Shown piece after piece: positions 36,246 to 45,279 of a stretch of DNA of 64,000 nt. This DNA comes from Tribonema minus. Its lineage: Eukaryota > Sar > Xanthophyceae > Tribonematales > Tribonemataceae. The position numbers and the translations under genes were made by a program. The notes beneath the pieces are model-generated. The model was not told the origin of the DNA and ran no database searches. It saw only the letters and a list, made by a program, of their open reading frames with translations. The stretch's first letter is position 1. Each line of letters starts with the position of its first letter. Where the stretch lies: positions 124,001-188,000 of the forward strand of contig JAFCMP010000081.1 of the NCBI GenBank assembly GCA_017506865.1. The letters run 5' to 3'.

Positions 36246-38731
36246 CCACCACCATCACATCAGCAGCATGGGCGATAGCTGCAGCGGCAGCAGCAGGAGG
36301 AGCAGCAGCGACAGCAGCGGCGACAGCTGCAGCAGCAGCGGCAGCGCCACCGTCATCATCAACAACATCAGCGGCAGCAGCAGCAGCAGCGGCAGCAGCA
36401 GCAGCAGCAGCAGCGCCAGCCCTCACCGTAATCCACGTGAAGCTCTCCGGCATGTCAAAGTCGGCGTAGTACGCGTGGTCGTTGCTGGTGGTGAGCAGGT
36501 AGATCTCGCACGCCTTGAGCGCGAGGTCCGCGCAGCACAGCACGCCAAACAGCGCGCAGTGGCGCTGCAGCTGCACCGGCGGCGGCGCCAGCTCCTCCAG
36601 CCCCGACAGGCAGCTGCGGTGGAACCTGCGGGCGGTGGCGGCGGCGGCGGCGCGCGTCAGCGTGGAGAAAGGGGGCGTCGCCGTGAGCTGCGGCGCGAGC
36701 AGCGGCGCGTGTGCAGCACGCAGCAACATTGTGGCGGCGATGCGTGTGACACGTGGGCGGCCCACGCGCAACGCACAGCTGCGAGACCGTCACGGAGAGA
36801 GTTAAGATTAGGGAAGTGCTTCATCTGACTCCGACCGTGATTCGCAAAGCCATGCGCGCGACTCTGGGCCAGCGCAGTGCCTGAAGTGCTGTCGCCCGCT
36901 AAGCTGATACGTATTACTTGTGAACTCACGACTCGCCCTCTCAGTGCTCAGCAGAGGGAGGGGGCGCAGAAAGAGAGCGCACATCCCCGCAGCTGCCGCA
37001 AGTGCCCCCCAAAGCAAGGGCGGACTTGAGGCTCCACAGCAGCGCTCAACAGCCTCGAGCACATCATGCGCTGAGACAAGAGCGGCGCTCTCTTTCGACG
37101 AACTCGCGCGCGCGCACCTCCCCTTACGTGACCGTGAGCAAGGCGTGCAACCCCAACCCTACAAGAGAGCACACACACGTAACCCCAACTGAGCCCCCTG
37201 ACCCCCCTGCACATGTAAAACCAACTCAGCGCGCACACAAGTTCACCTGTAGCCCGCCGCCGTCACCAGCGCAAAGAGGACCACCTCTGCCAGCAGACCC
37301 GCCTGCAGGCCCGTGTTGCGCGCGTCAAAGGCGTGGCCCGCGATGAGCACTGCCGCCTGTGCGAGGCACAGCGGCAGGCGGAAGCGCGCCCACAGCGAGT
37401 ACAGCTGCGCGAGCACCTTCATGCCGCGCCAGCGCGCGTCCAGGTCCTCGTTGGCCTCCACGCGCCGCACGACCCTGCGACCGCAGGTGAGTCATGAGTC
37501 ACTGATGAGTCAAGTCACATTTTGAGGGGGAGTCAAGGGCAGGGCAGGAATGGATGAAAACGCGCGTGTCATGTGTTGCATGCGGTGAATTGCCTCGTTG
37601 GCCTCCACGCGCCGCACGACCCTGCGGCGGCGGGTGAGTCATGAGTCGATGATGAGTTATGAGTCGAGTCACTTTTGGAAGGGAGTCCAAAGGGAGGCAT
37701 TGAAAATGCGCGTGTCATGTGTTGCATGCGGTGCATTGCTGTCGCCGTCAATGCAGTGGCCGCAGCGGAGCGTGCCGGTGATCAACAAGGTCATGAATCG
37801 TACTCATTGATGTCTGAATCGTGTAAAGTAGCGCTCAACAGCGGCGCGGGCGCGCGCGCACCCGTCAGCGTGCGCGGCTGCCACGCCCGTGCAGCACAGG
37901 ACAGAATGCAGAAAGCGCCAAAGACAGGTGCAGACACAAGGAAACGAGCCTCACACCAGCGCTGCCGCCCCTCACCTGCCCATGAGCGCAGCTGCCACGT
38001 CGCTGGCACATCGATGGCGGCGACCAGCAGGCACAGTCCGGGCTGAACCATACGTGCTCACTCATCAAACAGCACTGCTCAACAGCTGCGACAGCGCACG
38101 CGCACCGACCGCGCCACGCGCACACACACACATCACACAAACACGCACTCTCTAGCCCTAGCCCTAGCCTTGCCTCTCACCTGCCCGTGAGCGTGCGCAG
38201 CTGCCACGCGGGCAGCACAATGGCGACGGCGAGCAGCGCGGACGTGGGCGCGTACGACGCCGCGGGGCGGCCGCTCACAGGCGTCAGAAACAGCGCCAGA
38301 CCCCCCACCAGAAGCGACGCCCACTGCAGCGCCGTTACGCAGAGGTCAAGTGTGTCGACGCGCGCGCCGAGAGCGCGCACGGGGATCGCGTCGGCGCCGC
38401 TCGCCGCCGCCGCGACGCCCGCCGCGCGCAGGCACTTGGGGCTGAGCAGCAGCCACAGGAGCGGGTTGGCGCCGTGGAGCCAGCCGTGCAGCAGCGGCGG
38501 CACGGACCACAGCAGCAGCACCTTCCACTCCACCGTGTCGACGTACTGGTAGAGGCCTGCGCGTTGCGCGCGCAGGGGGGGGGGGGGGGGGGGGGGGGGG
38601 TTGGCGCGCGTCACGGGCAGGGGGGGGGGTTGGTGATTGGGGGGTGAGAGAAGGGGGAGGGGGGTGCGGGAGACACACGCCGTTTGCGCCGCAACCTGGC
38701 TCTGCTTACGTGTCTCGTCTTGGTTGAGCAT
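25182..38731 (-). CDS. Polytopic membrane protein with C-terminal HECT E3 ubiquitin ligase domain
   Basis: Seventeen exons: 38710-38731, 38181-38556, 37247-37474, 36427-36625, 35624-35817, 34697-35027, 34255-34413, 33798-33920, 31964-32161, 30682-31350, 29849-30215, 29058-29382, 28508-28751, 27464-27607, 26610-26747, 25999-26159, 25182-25539. All phases chain; the total is 4236 bp, 1411 residues. Residues about 15-610 hold roughly 12-15 hydrophobic helices (e.g. LDLCVTALQWASLLVGGLAL, NFYMLAITVLYLTY, FNFCVLTLPTIVILGVHFF, LVLTLGVCVLMFAAVVVL). Residues 610-1050 are soluble, with Ala/Gly-rich linkers and two similar WLRR/RLVR...GE[VL]xW blocks. The HECT domain fills about 1050-1411: IGESAIDAGGVGREWFELV, FAGRFLGKAML|EEKSLP, YKHLLGVPVTHRDL, VTDANKHEF, VIPPGLLVVFDPQELELLLC, DVDDW, and VAHTCFNRLDLPPY with the thioester Cys at about 1377, ending in GFGKE. 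Expected: ubiquitin transfer to membrane substrates. The 22-bp first exon is the least certain part. Confidence 0.85.
25866..25940 (-). repeat. Degenerate copy of the 3' edge of HECT-gene exon 16
   Basis: Repeats the sequence around the exon end (CTCGACGCCATCGACGTCGA type) inside the following intron, with an internal triplication of an 18-base unit. The genuine border is at 25999. Confidence 0.8.
27718..27753. repeat. (CAG)12 tract in an intron
   Basis: Pure CAG/CTG run in the intron between HECT-gene exons 13 and 14; shorter CAG runs lie just before it (about 27640-27657). Confidence 0.9.
28020..28410 (-). repeat. Three tandem degenerate copies of the 3' edge of HECT-gene exon 13
   Basis: Core CACCAGCATGGCCTTGCCGA (plus strand) occurs at the genuine exon end (28505) and, in degenerate form, at about 28350, 28204 and 28045, so the spacing is 146-159 bp. 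Each copy keeps about 20 coding residues' worth of exon (RFAGRxLxKAML), a donor-like GTGAGC/GTGCGC, and a CCCTAA tract plus poly-C run beside it. Confidence 0.9.
28452..28484. repeat. Interstitial telomere-type tract after HECT-gene exon 13
   Basis: Degenerate CCCTAA units immediately downstream (minus strand) of the genuine donor. Sister tracts lie beside each partial exon copy (about 27992-28024, 28160-28180, 28310-28326). Confidence 0.85.
29421..29449. repeat. Interstitial TTAGGG tract in an intron
   Basis: TTAGGG units next to a 15-plus-base G run, just upstream (minus strand) of the acceptor of HECT-gene exon 12. Confidence 0.9.
31700..31920 (-). repeat. Two tandem degenerate copies of the 3' edge of HECT-gene exon 9
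   Basis: The genuine border (31964, GCCGCGCAG|GTGCGT) is repeated at about 31832-31915 and 31705-31795. Each copy includes the CACCTGCGCGGCGATGGCGG-type core and a shared tail around CTGCAGCAGCACTCAACACA. The donor is kept in each. Confidence 0.85.
32790..33440. repeat. Palindromic element nested in HECT-gene intron 8
   Basis: Arms of about 215 bp (32790-33010 plus; 33220-33440 minus) are near-identical inverted copies, each coding MAHPSWKLDCVRAARHTY and ending in a GTGAGT donor. The spacer has four copies of a 42-bp unit (CTCTAAAGGCTAAACGAGGG...) in two pairs, each pair followed by CCTCGACTGCGCAGTGATTA. The four units are in the same orientation. Confidence 0.9.
33241..33665 (-). CDS. Putative small secreted protein, nested in the HECT gene, partial
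   Basis: Two exons (33554-33665 and 33241-33494) join in phase. The ATG at 33665 begins a typical signal peptide: basic TKR, hydrophobic MLQLFLLSLIWHG, then GALA as a cleavage site. The second exon (FGPKSDVLQCNAGGCAF ... AETASITIVSQTPLGTML) has no family I recognise. It ends at a good GTGAGT donor with no following exon visible, and its last 215 bp are one arm of the palindromic element. It lies on the same strand as the host gene, between host exons 8 and 9, which join in phase without it. It could be a nested gene, a fragment carried in with the element, or an alternative exon set. Confidence 0.35.
34495..34560 (-). repeat. Degenerate copy of the 5' edge of HECT-gene exon 7
   Basis: Repeats the acceptor and first ten or so codons (QLAPNAFF against QLARNAFF) about 125 bp upstream of the genuine border at 34413, then loses the frame. 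Confidence 0.8.
35042..35066. repeat. Homopolymer G25 (poly-C on the coding strand)
   Basis: Ends about 13 bases before the acceptor of HECT-gene exon 6 and would act as its polypyrimidine tract. Confidence 0.9.
35175..35212. repeat. Interstitial TTAGGG tract in HECT-gene intron 5
   Basis: Several TTAGGG units with a few substitutions. Confidence 0.9.
35425..35605 (-). repeat. Two tandem degenerate copies of the 3' edge of HECT-gene exon 5
   Basis: The exon end (GTGGATGTACTCTCAGATCT type, donor at 35623) recurs at about 35535-35605 and 35425-35490, spacing about 100 bp. Each is followed by donor-like or broken donor sequence and a shared GCGCACAGAGCAG-type tail. Confidence 0.85.
36181..36420. 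repeat. CAG/AGC-rich tract in HECT-gene intron 4
   Basis: A pure CAG run at 36211-36245, then impure AGC repeats almost to the exon 4 donor. On the minus strand it reads as CTG/GCT repeats directly after the donor. Confidence 0.9.
37590..37740 (-). repeat. Degenerate copy of the 5' edge of HECT-gene exon 3 with flank
   Basis: The genuine acceptor (GTCGCAG|GGTCGTGCGG at 37474) is repeated at about 37620 with the first dozen codons. The flanking intron, including GTGTCATGTGTTGCATGCGG, is duplicated too. Unit length about 145 bp. Confidence 0.85.
37855..38030 (-). repeat. Two degenerate copies of the 3' edge of HECT-gene exon 2
   Basis: The exon end (GGCAGCTGCGCACGCTCACG-like, border at 38181) recurs at about 37980-38025 and 37858-37897. 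Spacing is about 120-200 bp. Confidence 0.75.
38575..38600. repeat. Homopolymer G26 (poly-C on the coding strand)
   Basis: Lies about 17 bases before the acceptor of HECT-gene exon 2. Same arrangement as at the acceptors at 35027, 32161, 12304, 41161 and 63907. Confidence 0.9.
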
Positions 38732-39483
38732 TGTGGGAAATAAGGTTTCGAGCGTGGGGAATCATCTTGCAGAGCAACACGCTTCGTGGCAATGAATGCT
38801 GTTCGTGACAGCAAGTATGGAAGGATCGCCAGATGGCAGTCACTTGAACTGGAAAGAATGAACAATGTGAAAGTAACACGGCCTCGAAGCGCGCACACAT
38901 CAGTCAAGGTGCGTAAGAACTGTGGCAGCATGCAACGGGCAGCTGCACTTCATTCACTTCTGCTCAAGGGGCAATGAGTTCCCTCTACCAACGATCGGTG
39001 GTGCCTACATAGGGGCATATATGGTGCAGATGGTGTATGCGGCGCACACGCTCTGTGCTGGAGTAACTGCAGTGCAAAGTGCAAGTCCAGCTGCCATTCT
39101 TTGTCGGTATGTCTAAGACACTGACGCGGTTGAACGAAGTGATGACCATCTGATGTAGCGACTGTCCTCTGCTTCCAGCATAGAGGGATGCACAGAAGTG
39201 GAGCAGAGTGCTGCTATCCAGTGTCACACATCGCGCATCGCCGTGTCATCACAGTGTCAATGCGGTTGTGGATAGCTAGGTTCGATGCTTTGCAGATAAG
39301 TGCAAGCCTCGATAAGTCTCAGTCACCTTAGTGCAAACACGAGATATTTATAAAACAAAACAAGGGTGAGCATATTCTTGCAGCGCCGGAGTAGCGGCAC
39401 GGACGGCGCTGACATAGAGAATGGCGAGGGCGCTCGTCGCCTGTAAAATCGTCGTGATGCTAACTGAGGCAGCCCGCCATACG
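38732..39483. other. Upstream of the HECT gene; possible divergent first exon
   Basis: Sixty bases upstream of the HECT gene's ATG, a plus-strand ATG at 38792 opens 39 codons (MNAVRDSKYGRIARWQ...) ending at a good donor (AAG|GTGCGT, 38908). I could not find a matching downstream exon, so this is only a candidate. No other gene seen up to 39483. Confidence 0.25.
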
Positions 39484-40028
39484 TTACTCATCGACACCCA
39501 TCAGTTGCGGGTTTTTAAAAGTGAAACAGCGGAGTGAGTGACCTAGCGAAGACCGTACTGTGCGACATGCTTGGAAGTTCTGGGATTGCACGGCTTTCAC
39601 TACATGAGCAAAGACGACAGTCTGCACTGTTGCGTCTACAGACGTAAACGGCACAACGAAGTGAGTGCCAGGTATTTGCAGGGTGGCGGAAACTTGTACT
39701 GACGACACAGACGAGCTTCGTCGGCACACGACACTGCGCAGAGGATGATGAATGAGGGCAGCGCACAGGCAGCTGAAACTTGTGCAGGTGCTGGTGAAGG
39801 CGCTAATGCGCGCTCGCGTGCCAGTTTACTTCTACGTAGTTCGGTCACAACAACAAAAAAAGAACCCTCACCTGCCAGCAGCGCCACATGCACCAGCCCA
39901 TGCCCCGTGAGAGTAAAGTATAGCCCAAATGGAGGCTCTCCCCACCTCGAGGGCTCGCCTGAGTCGAGCTCTGCTGCTCCGGTGCCGCAGCAGCAGCCCT
40001 TCAACTTTGCAGCAGCCTTGGCTGCCAT
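39484..40028 (-). CDS. Unknown 123-residue protein, two exons
   Basis: Exons 39872-40028 and 39484-39698 join in phase to 372 bp. The start is the ATG at 40028 (MAAKAAAKLKGCCCGTG). The middle is hydrophobic (FGLYFTLTGHGLVHVALLA, continuing over the splice as VQVSATLQIPGTHFVV), and the C-terminal half is mixed. The CCC cluster could be acylated. I recognise no family. Donor (G|GTGAGG) and acceptor (CAG) are both good, and the joined frame stays open, which random sequence would do less often. It starts 313 bp from the aminoacylase gene on the other strand, so the two may share a promoter region. Confidence 0.45.
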
Positions 40029-40340
40029 TTTGGCCCCACTACCTGCCCGCCATTCCCCCTTCCAGCGCCACAGTCACCATGTGAACGCCTGACTTGAGTG
40101 CACCTCTCTGTTCCTCGGCCACCACGGAGCACACGTCGGCTGTGCCGTATTGCTGGATTGAAATTGGGCACTGTCGTCTTTTTTAATCGCAGAGCATGCA
40201 TCGAGCAGAGGAGAGTGAGAGTGAGTGAGTGCGGCCGTTTGTCCATTGCATTGCGGTTGGCCGTGTCTGCAAGTAACTTTGTGACAGCCGCAGAGCGCCT
40301 ATCGCGTGGCCAGACGACTCCCTGTGTGCCGCTCGTCAGC
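40029..40340. promoter_or_regulatory. Shared divergent promoter region, aminoacylase / unknown protein
   Basis: The 312 bp between two head-to-head start codons. It must hold the 5' untranslated regions and core promoters of both. A GAGTGAGAGTGAGTGAGTG stretch lies near 40213-40230. No TATA box is obvious. Inference from layout. Confidence 0.4.
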
Positions 40341-42663
40341 ATGGGTGAGGATGGCGAGCGTCCTGAAGTATCCAGGTTTCGGGAATTCCTGCGGATACGC
40401 AGCATCAGCGGCGAGGGTCCCAAGGGAGTCTACCAGACTGCAGTGGACTGGCTGACACGCTACGTCGATGACCTGCTGCACCTGTCATGGGAGACAGTCA
40501 GCCCGTGCAAGGGCAAGCCAATCCTCATAGTGAAGTGGCCTGGATCAGAGCCAAGCCTCCCCAGCGTCGTATTGAACAGCCACTACGACGTGGTGCCAGC
40601 AATGCAGGTCTGAAAGCGCTCCGTTCTCGACGACGCGGGGGCTGGTCAACATATGTATGTTGCTGTGCAAAGCAAAAGCAGCTTTAAAATTTTTGGCAGC
40701 TCACCATTTGGCAGCCAGCTCTTGACCTGCTGCTGCTGTCGCTCATCCACGTCGCGCAGGAGCACTGGACTGTGGACGCTTTTGCTGCAGAGAAAACCGA
40801 GGAAGGGCGTATCTATGGCCGCGGCGCACAGGACATGAAGGTGTGTACAGCTTTCGTCAGCATGCAGTGCTGGGGCACTGTCGCAAGCTGTTCTTGGTTG
40901 CAGGTGCAGATCATGCCTGCCTGCTTTGCTGTGATCAGCTCAGCTGGTTTGCTTGCTTTGTCTTCCTAGAGTGATTGATGGCCTAACCCGGTTCCAGATC
41001 CCGTTCACTTCAAACCGAAATGACTTTCCTTTGCAGGCTCCCACGCCACGGCTATCAAACATGAGCTGCACGCTCGCTTCTGTACCACTCAGCACACGTT
41101 ACCGCAGCACGCCCCGCCTGCCAACTGACGCACTTAATCCCCCCCCCCCCCCCCTCCCAGTGCGTGTGCATCCAGTACCTGGAAGCCATCCGGCGCCTGA
41201 TCGAGCGCCGGTGGCAGCCGCGCCGCACCGTGTACCTCACCTTTGTCCCCGACGAGGAGCTGGGGGGGACGGAGGGGATGGGCGTGTTCCTGGAGACGCC
41301 GCAGTTCGCGGCGCTGCAGCCGATAGGCATCGCGCTGGATGAGGGCCTGGCGAACCCTAGCAACGCGTACACGGTGTTTTACGGGGAGCGCACGCCGTGG
41401 TGGCTGCTGGTCAAGGCGGAGGGGCCCACGGGGCACGGCAGCCGGTTCATCGAGGGCACCGCCATGGCGAAGCTCGTCGACGTGTGCAACAAGTGAGTCC
41501 GGGGTCGGAGTCGGAGTCGCGCAGCAAATGGTTCCACACGTGCGTCGATGGCTGTCTTTGTGGCGACATGTTCGTGCTGCGCTTACGCAGCCGCGCGGAT
41601 GGCTGCCGCATTGGCGCGCGTGGGGGGGGGGGGGGGGGGCGGGGGGGGGCGGGGCACGGCGCATAGTCACAGAGGAAAGGTGTGCACCGGCCCCTGTCTG
41701 CAGCATATCGCATGCAGTGGCCCTGCGGCGCACTCTCAGCAGACGAGAGATGTGGCAGCGCTGGCGTGAGCGTGCGCGCCCGGTCCGCGCCCAGCAGCAC
41801 GCGCTGTGTGCGCATGCATGTATTGTGCGGCGCGCAGTCATCGCCTTGCAAGGCGCTAGCGCCGCGCAGCCTCCCTCACAACGCACGACACATGCACGCC
41901 GGCGCGCGCCAGCGGATGCTGATCCGCCACCACGCCTGCTGATCGCTGCTGCCGCTGGCCGCTCCCACTGCGCTGCAGGGCGCTCGAGTTCCGGCGCGCG
42001 CAGCGCGCGGAGCTCGGGCACAGCGGCGGCTGCAGCCACGCCGCCGCCAAGACGCTGGGCGACGTGACGACGCTCAACCTGACGATGCTGCGCGGCGGCG
42101 TGACGCTGGATGGCGGCGCGACGTACTCGCTCAACGTCATCCCCACGGAGGCGCAGGCGGGGTTCGACGTGCGCATCTGCGCGCGCACGCCGCCGTCTGA
42201 GTTCCGCGCGCTCATCGACGACTGGTGCCGCGCGGAGGGCGTCTCGTGGAGCTTCGCGCCGTGGACGACGCCGCTGCACGACCACTACCTCACCTCGATA
42301 GACCGCGACGTAAATCCATGGTGGGGGATGTTTTTGGACGCGATGGCGCACGGCGGCGTGCCCGTGGAGCCGGAAATCTTCCCCGCGGCCACCGACTCGC
42401 GGTTTTTGAGGCGCATAGGCGTGGCAGCGCTCGGCTTCTCGCCGATGCGCCGCACGCCCGTGCTGCTGCACGAGCACGACGAGTGGCTGCACGAGGACGT
42501 CTTCCTGGAGGGCATTGACGTGTACGAGAGGCTCGTGGAGGCGCTTGCGGGCGCGCCGCGCCTGCGCACGGAGGCAGCCGAGGGGGGGCCGGCAGAGGGG
42601 GCGGCGGGGGCGGCGGAGGCACCGGCGGAGGGGGGGGAGGCAGGGGCAGGGGCGGAGCTATAG
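40341..42663 (+). CDS. ACY1: Aminoacylase-1 (N-acyl-L-amino-acid amidohydrolase, peptidase M20)
   Basis: Four exons (40341-40607, 40760-40840, 41161-41492, 41979-42663) give 1365 bp, 454 residues. The cytosolic zinc enzyme frees acetate or other acyl groups from N-acylated amino acids. Motifs: VVLNSHYDVVPA (zinc His, about 81), YGRGAQDMK (bridging Asp, about 114), LTFVPDEELGGTEGM (catalytic and zinc Glu, about 148-149), GIALDEGLANP (about 177), TGHGSRFIEGTA (dimerisation-lid start), EIFPAATDSRFLRRIGVAAL and GFSPMRRTPVLLHEHDEWLH (C-terminal zinc His). All expected ligands are present. Human ACY1 is about 408 residues; the extra length is a Gly/Ala/Glu/Pro tail of about 40 residues (PAEG repeats). 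A related PAEG-rich stretch lies past the stop at 42740-42850 and looks like a duplicated tail. The exon 1 donor is the weaker GTCTGA. Exon 3 is preceded by a poly-C tract. Confidence 0.95.
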
Positions 42664-43472
42664 CTGGCACACCCGCCGGGCCGCCGCCCTGTACATATAC
42701 ACCGACTTCAGACTTCAAGTACTTGTTGAAGTATATGCTCTGGCAGCAGCGGAGGCGCCGGCAGAGGGGGCAGCGGAGGCACCGGCGAAGGGGGTAACGG
42801 AGGCACCAGCGGAGGTGGCGGGGGCAGGGGCGGGTGCGGGGGCGGGCGGAGCGATAGGTGGCGCGCCGCTGCTGTACAAACTTGCGTTCTTCAGGAAGCA
42901 CTTGAAGTGTAGGCTTTGGAGGTCACACAAGGAAGGGGTGCGCGCATCCTCACAGTGTTGATAGTTGTTTGTATGCACATGCGCATCATGGTATGGTGCT
43001 GCATAGGAGTAACCCTGGGAATGCCCGGCCTACCTTGCGGCCTTCATATGTAGATAGTGCAAGTCACAAGTACACGGATGAGGCCATTGCGTTTTGAGCT
43101 TTGCTCGATGGTACATAACCTCAGATGCTGCCAGCCCCTTGGAGATGTGTCTCGCATGGCATTGCCCAGTTGAAGGTCTGCCTGGGCACGTCACTAGGCC
43201 TAACCCTAACCCTACTTTTGACCTGCGCATCACATGTCAATGACGACCACATGGGCTGCACATGCAACTGCCAGCAGGGGAAGGCACTTGAGCAGCTGTG
43301 CTTCACACACACGCAAATCATGTGACACGCTCAGTCAGTACAACCACGGCTCACGACACCGCACGGCAACTCGCTTGCCCGACTCTGACTCTCCCATCAC
43401 ACACACACACAAGTCTTATTCAGTTAGCAGCGCAGCATGGCTCAGCAACTGCCACTTGCACGGGCCACCGCG
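42664..43472. other. Convergent intergenic region; echo of the aminoacylase tail
   Basis: After the aminoacylase stop, 42715-42860 repeats GAGGCACCGGCGGAGGGGGC-like units that also code its Gly/Ala/Glu/Pro tail, in an open frame ending at 42961. A CCCTAA tract lies at about 43200-43214. No gene recognised in the remainder. Confidence 0.5.
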
Positions 43473-45130
43473 TCAGCACACGAGCACGTTGTTGCCGCGC
43501 CACGTCGTTGCGCGCGGCGGCGCCCCCTCCGCCGCCTCCTCCCCTTCCGGCAGCGCGGCCGCCACGTACGCGCCGCTCTGCACGATGCCGCTGGCAAACG
43601 TGAAGGTGCCGTCGCCGATGGGCTTTCCGCCGATGAAGGCGCCCGCGTACACCGTGCCGTCCTTGAAGATCTGAGCCGTGTCGAGGGGGGGTGAAGCAGC
43701 GGAACGGGGGCGTGAGTTGTTGTACGACCGCAGTCAGCACTGCTCGCCACAGCGGGGAAGATGTGTGATAGTGTTAGAGCACATGCGGTGGCTCAGCTGA
43801 CGACCGCACTCGTGAACACACGCATAGACTGCTGCTGTGATGCTGTGGTCCTTGCAGTGGCTACCAACTTGCATGAAAAGCTCTCATATACAAGCAGGTG
43901 CTGATGTGAAGCGTTGTCTGACTCGCGAGGCTACGATCCAGCAGCAATGTTCAACTGGGCGAATTCCTTGATGTGAGTACAGTGGAGACACAAGAGCTGC
44001 AATCAACTCTAAATTAGTCGGCAAACTTACCAAAACGCATAGGCGCTGCGTAGAAGCAAGTGCACAGCAAACACCGTGCGGGTGAGACACTGATGACCTT
44101 GGCCACAACCACCATTGTAGCCGCAGACATGAATAGTTCAAGTGGCGACTCTCACCCATTTTCCCTCCGTGATGCTGCCGTTTACCCATGTGCCCTGCAT
44201 CATGGACGAGTCTGCGCCAAACTGATACGTCCCCTGGCCGCTCTTCTGCCCCGCCTCCCACGTCCCCGAGTAGATATCGCTGCTCGCCTTGTATGTGTAT
44301 GTACCTAACGAGACAGGGCCAGCGGCCGCCGCGTGCGTTGAGCATCACCAAGCGACGTGGCCTCCGCGGAGCACTTAGCGACAAATCATATCTAGAACAA
44401 TTCAGGGGGAGCATTCGAACCGATCAGTTCGCGGCCCGCACGCACTAGAACCGGTGTGGGGCCAGGAGTGGGGACAGTGATCCAGCATGATGCAGAGTGC
44501 AATTTGACAAGAGAAAGGGCCAAGTGCACTGGCATACGCAGATCAATCACCTTCTCCATGATGGAGATTATCCTTCCATTCGCCCCAGTATGTGTCGCCG
44601 TTTGGATAAGTCATTTTTCCTGTCCCACATTTGGCACCATCCACATAGCTGCCCTCATAGGTCGCCAGCACAACGGGACCCTCGTCCTCCTCGCCTGGGG
44701 GCTTCATCCAGGTGTACTTGCCGTGCCCATGCTTCTTGCGATCGTCGTTGAAACTGCCCTCAAAAGTGCTGCCATCGGTGTACGTCACCTGAGATCATAG
44801 CACAGTATGATTGCATGAGTGATTGCTGCCTGATTGCTGCGGTCGGTGGCATGAGCAACTCTGTCGACTGCTGAGATGCGGATAGCGCCGCAGAGACAAC
44901 ACACAATGAATGCGCCACTAACGACAGTGATGCTCATATCGTGATTCACCACCTGTTGCCGGGGCATGCTAGCATTGTGGCTACTATGCAGGTCATCTTG
45001 ATCTAGGATCGGCAAATTGTAAACTCACCAGAGCTTTCCCTGCGCGTGGTAGCCAGTTGTGGACTTGCGGCTCAGCGTCCTCAGCGACATCTGTGTACTC
45101 GCACTTATATTCTGCCTCTTGTTCTGCCAT
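43473..45130 (-). CDS. MORN-repeat protein, radial-spoke-head-like
   Basis: Four exons (45029-45130, 44551-44788, 44156-44304, 43473-43670) join to 687 bp, 228 residues. After an acidic N terminus come MORN repeats: YTDGSTFEGSFNDDRK, ATYEGSYVDGAKCGTGKMTY, NGDTYWGEWKDNLHHGEGTY (rebuilt over the exon 2/3 splice), SDIYSGTWEAGQKSGQGTY, MMQGTWVNGSITEGKW, GTVYAGAFIGGKPIGDGTF. MORN arrays of this length and spacing occur in radial spoke head proteins such as RSPH1, and also in phosphatidylinositol kinases and junctophilins; none of those extra domains is present. A role in cilia is therefore likely but not proven. The start is the first ATG, 149 bp from the divergent plus-strand gene. Confidence 0.85.
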
Positions 45131-45279
45131 GTCGCCAATCGCGGTTAGTCCAGGCTGCGGTTAGTCCAGGCTGCGAATGAAGTATGATTTATCCTGCCGT
45201 TACGCCAAAGTAACAGTTGAAGTTTGAGGAAAACGTTCAACTGTAACTTGACTGAGAAGAGAGAGAGAGAGATGTTGCG
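45131..45279. promoter_or_regulatory. Shared divergent promoter, MORN gene / plus-strand gene
   Basis: 149 bp between head-to-head ATGs, with an AGAGAGAGAGAGA run (about 45257-45271) just before the plus-strand start. A GA-rich initiator region is plausible. Inference from layout. Confidence 0.45.

Noticed and set aside
38792..39012. A two-exon 66-residue gene
   Set aside because: Joining the frames would need an intron of only 20 bp, too short for this genome; only the first segment is kept as a candidate exon.
41134..42492. Minus-strand open frame of 452 codons
   Set aside because: Lies exactly opposite aminoacylase exons 3 and 4 and the intron between them; composition is Arg/His-rich with no motif. 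GC-rich coding DNA often leaves such antisense frames open.
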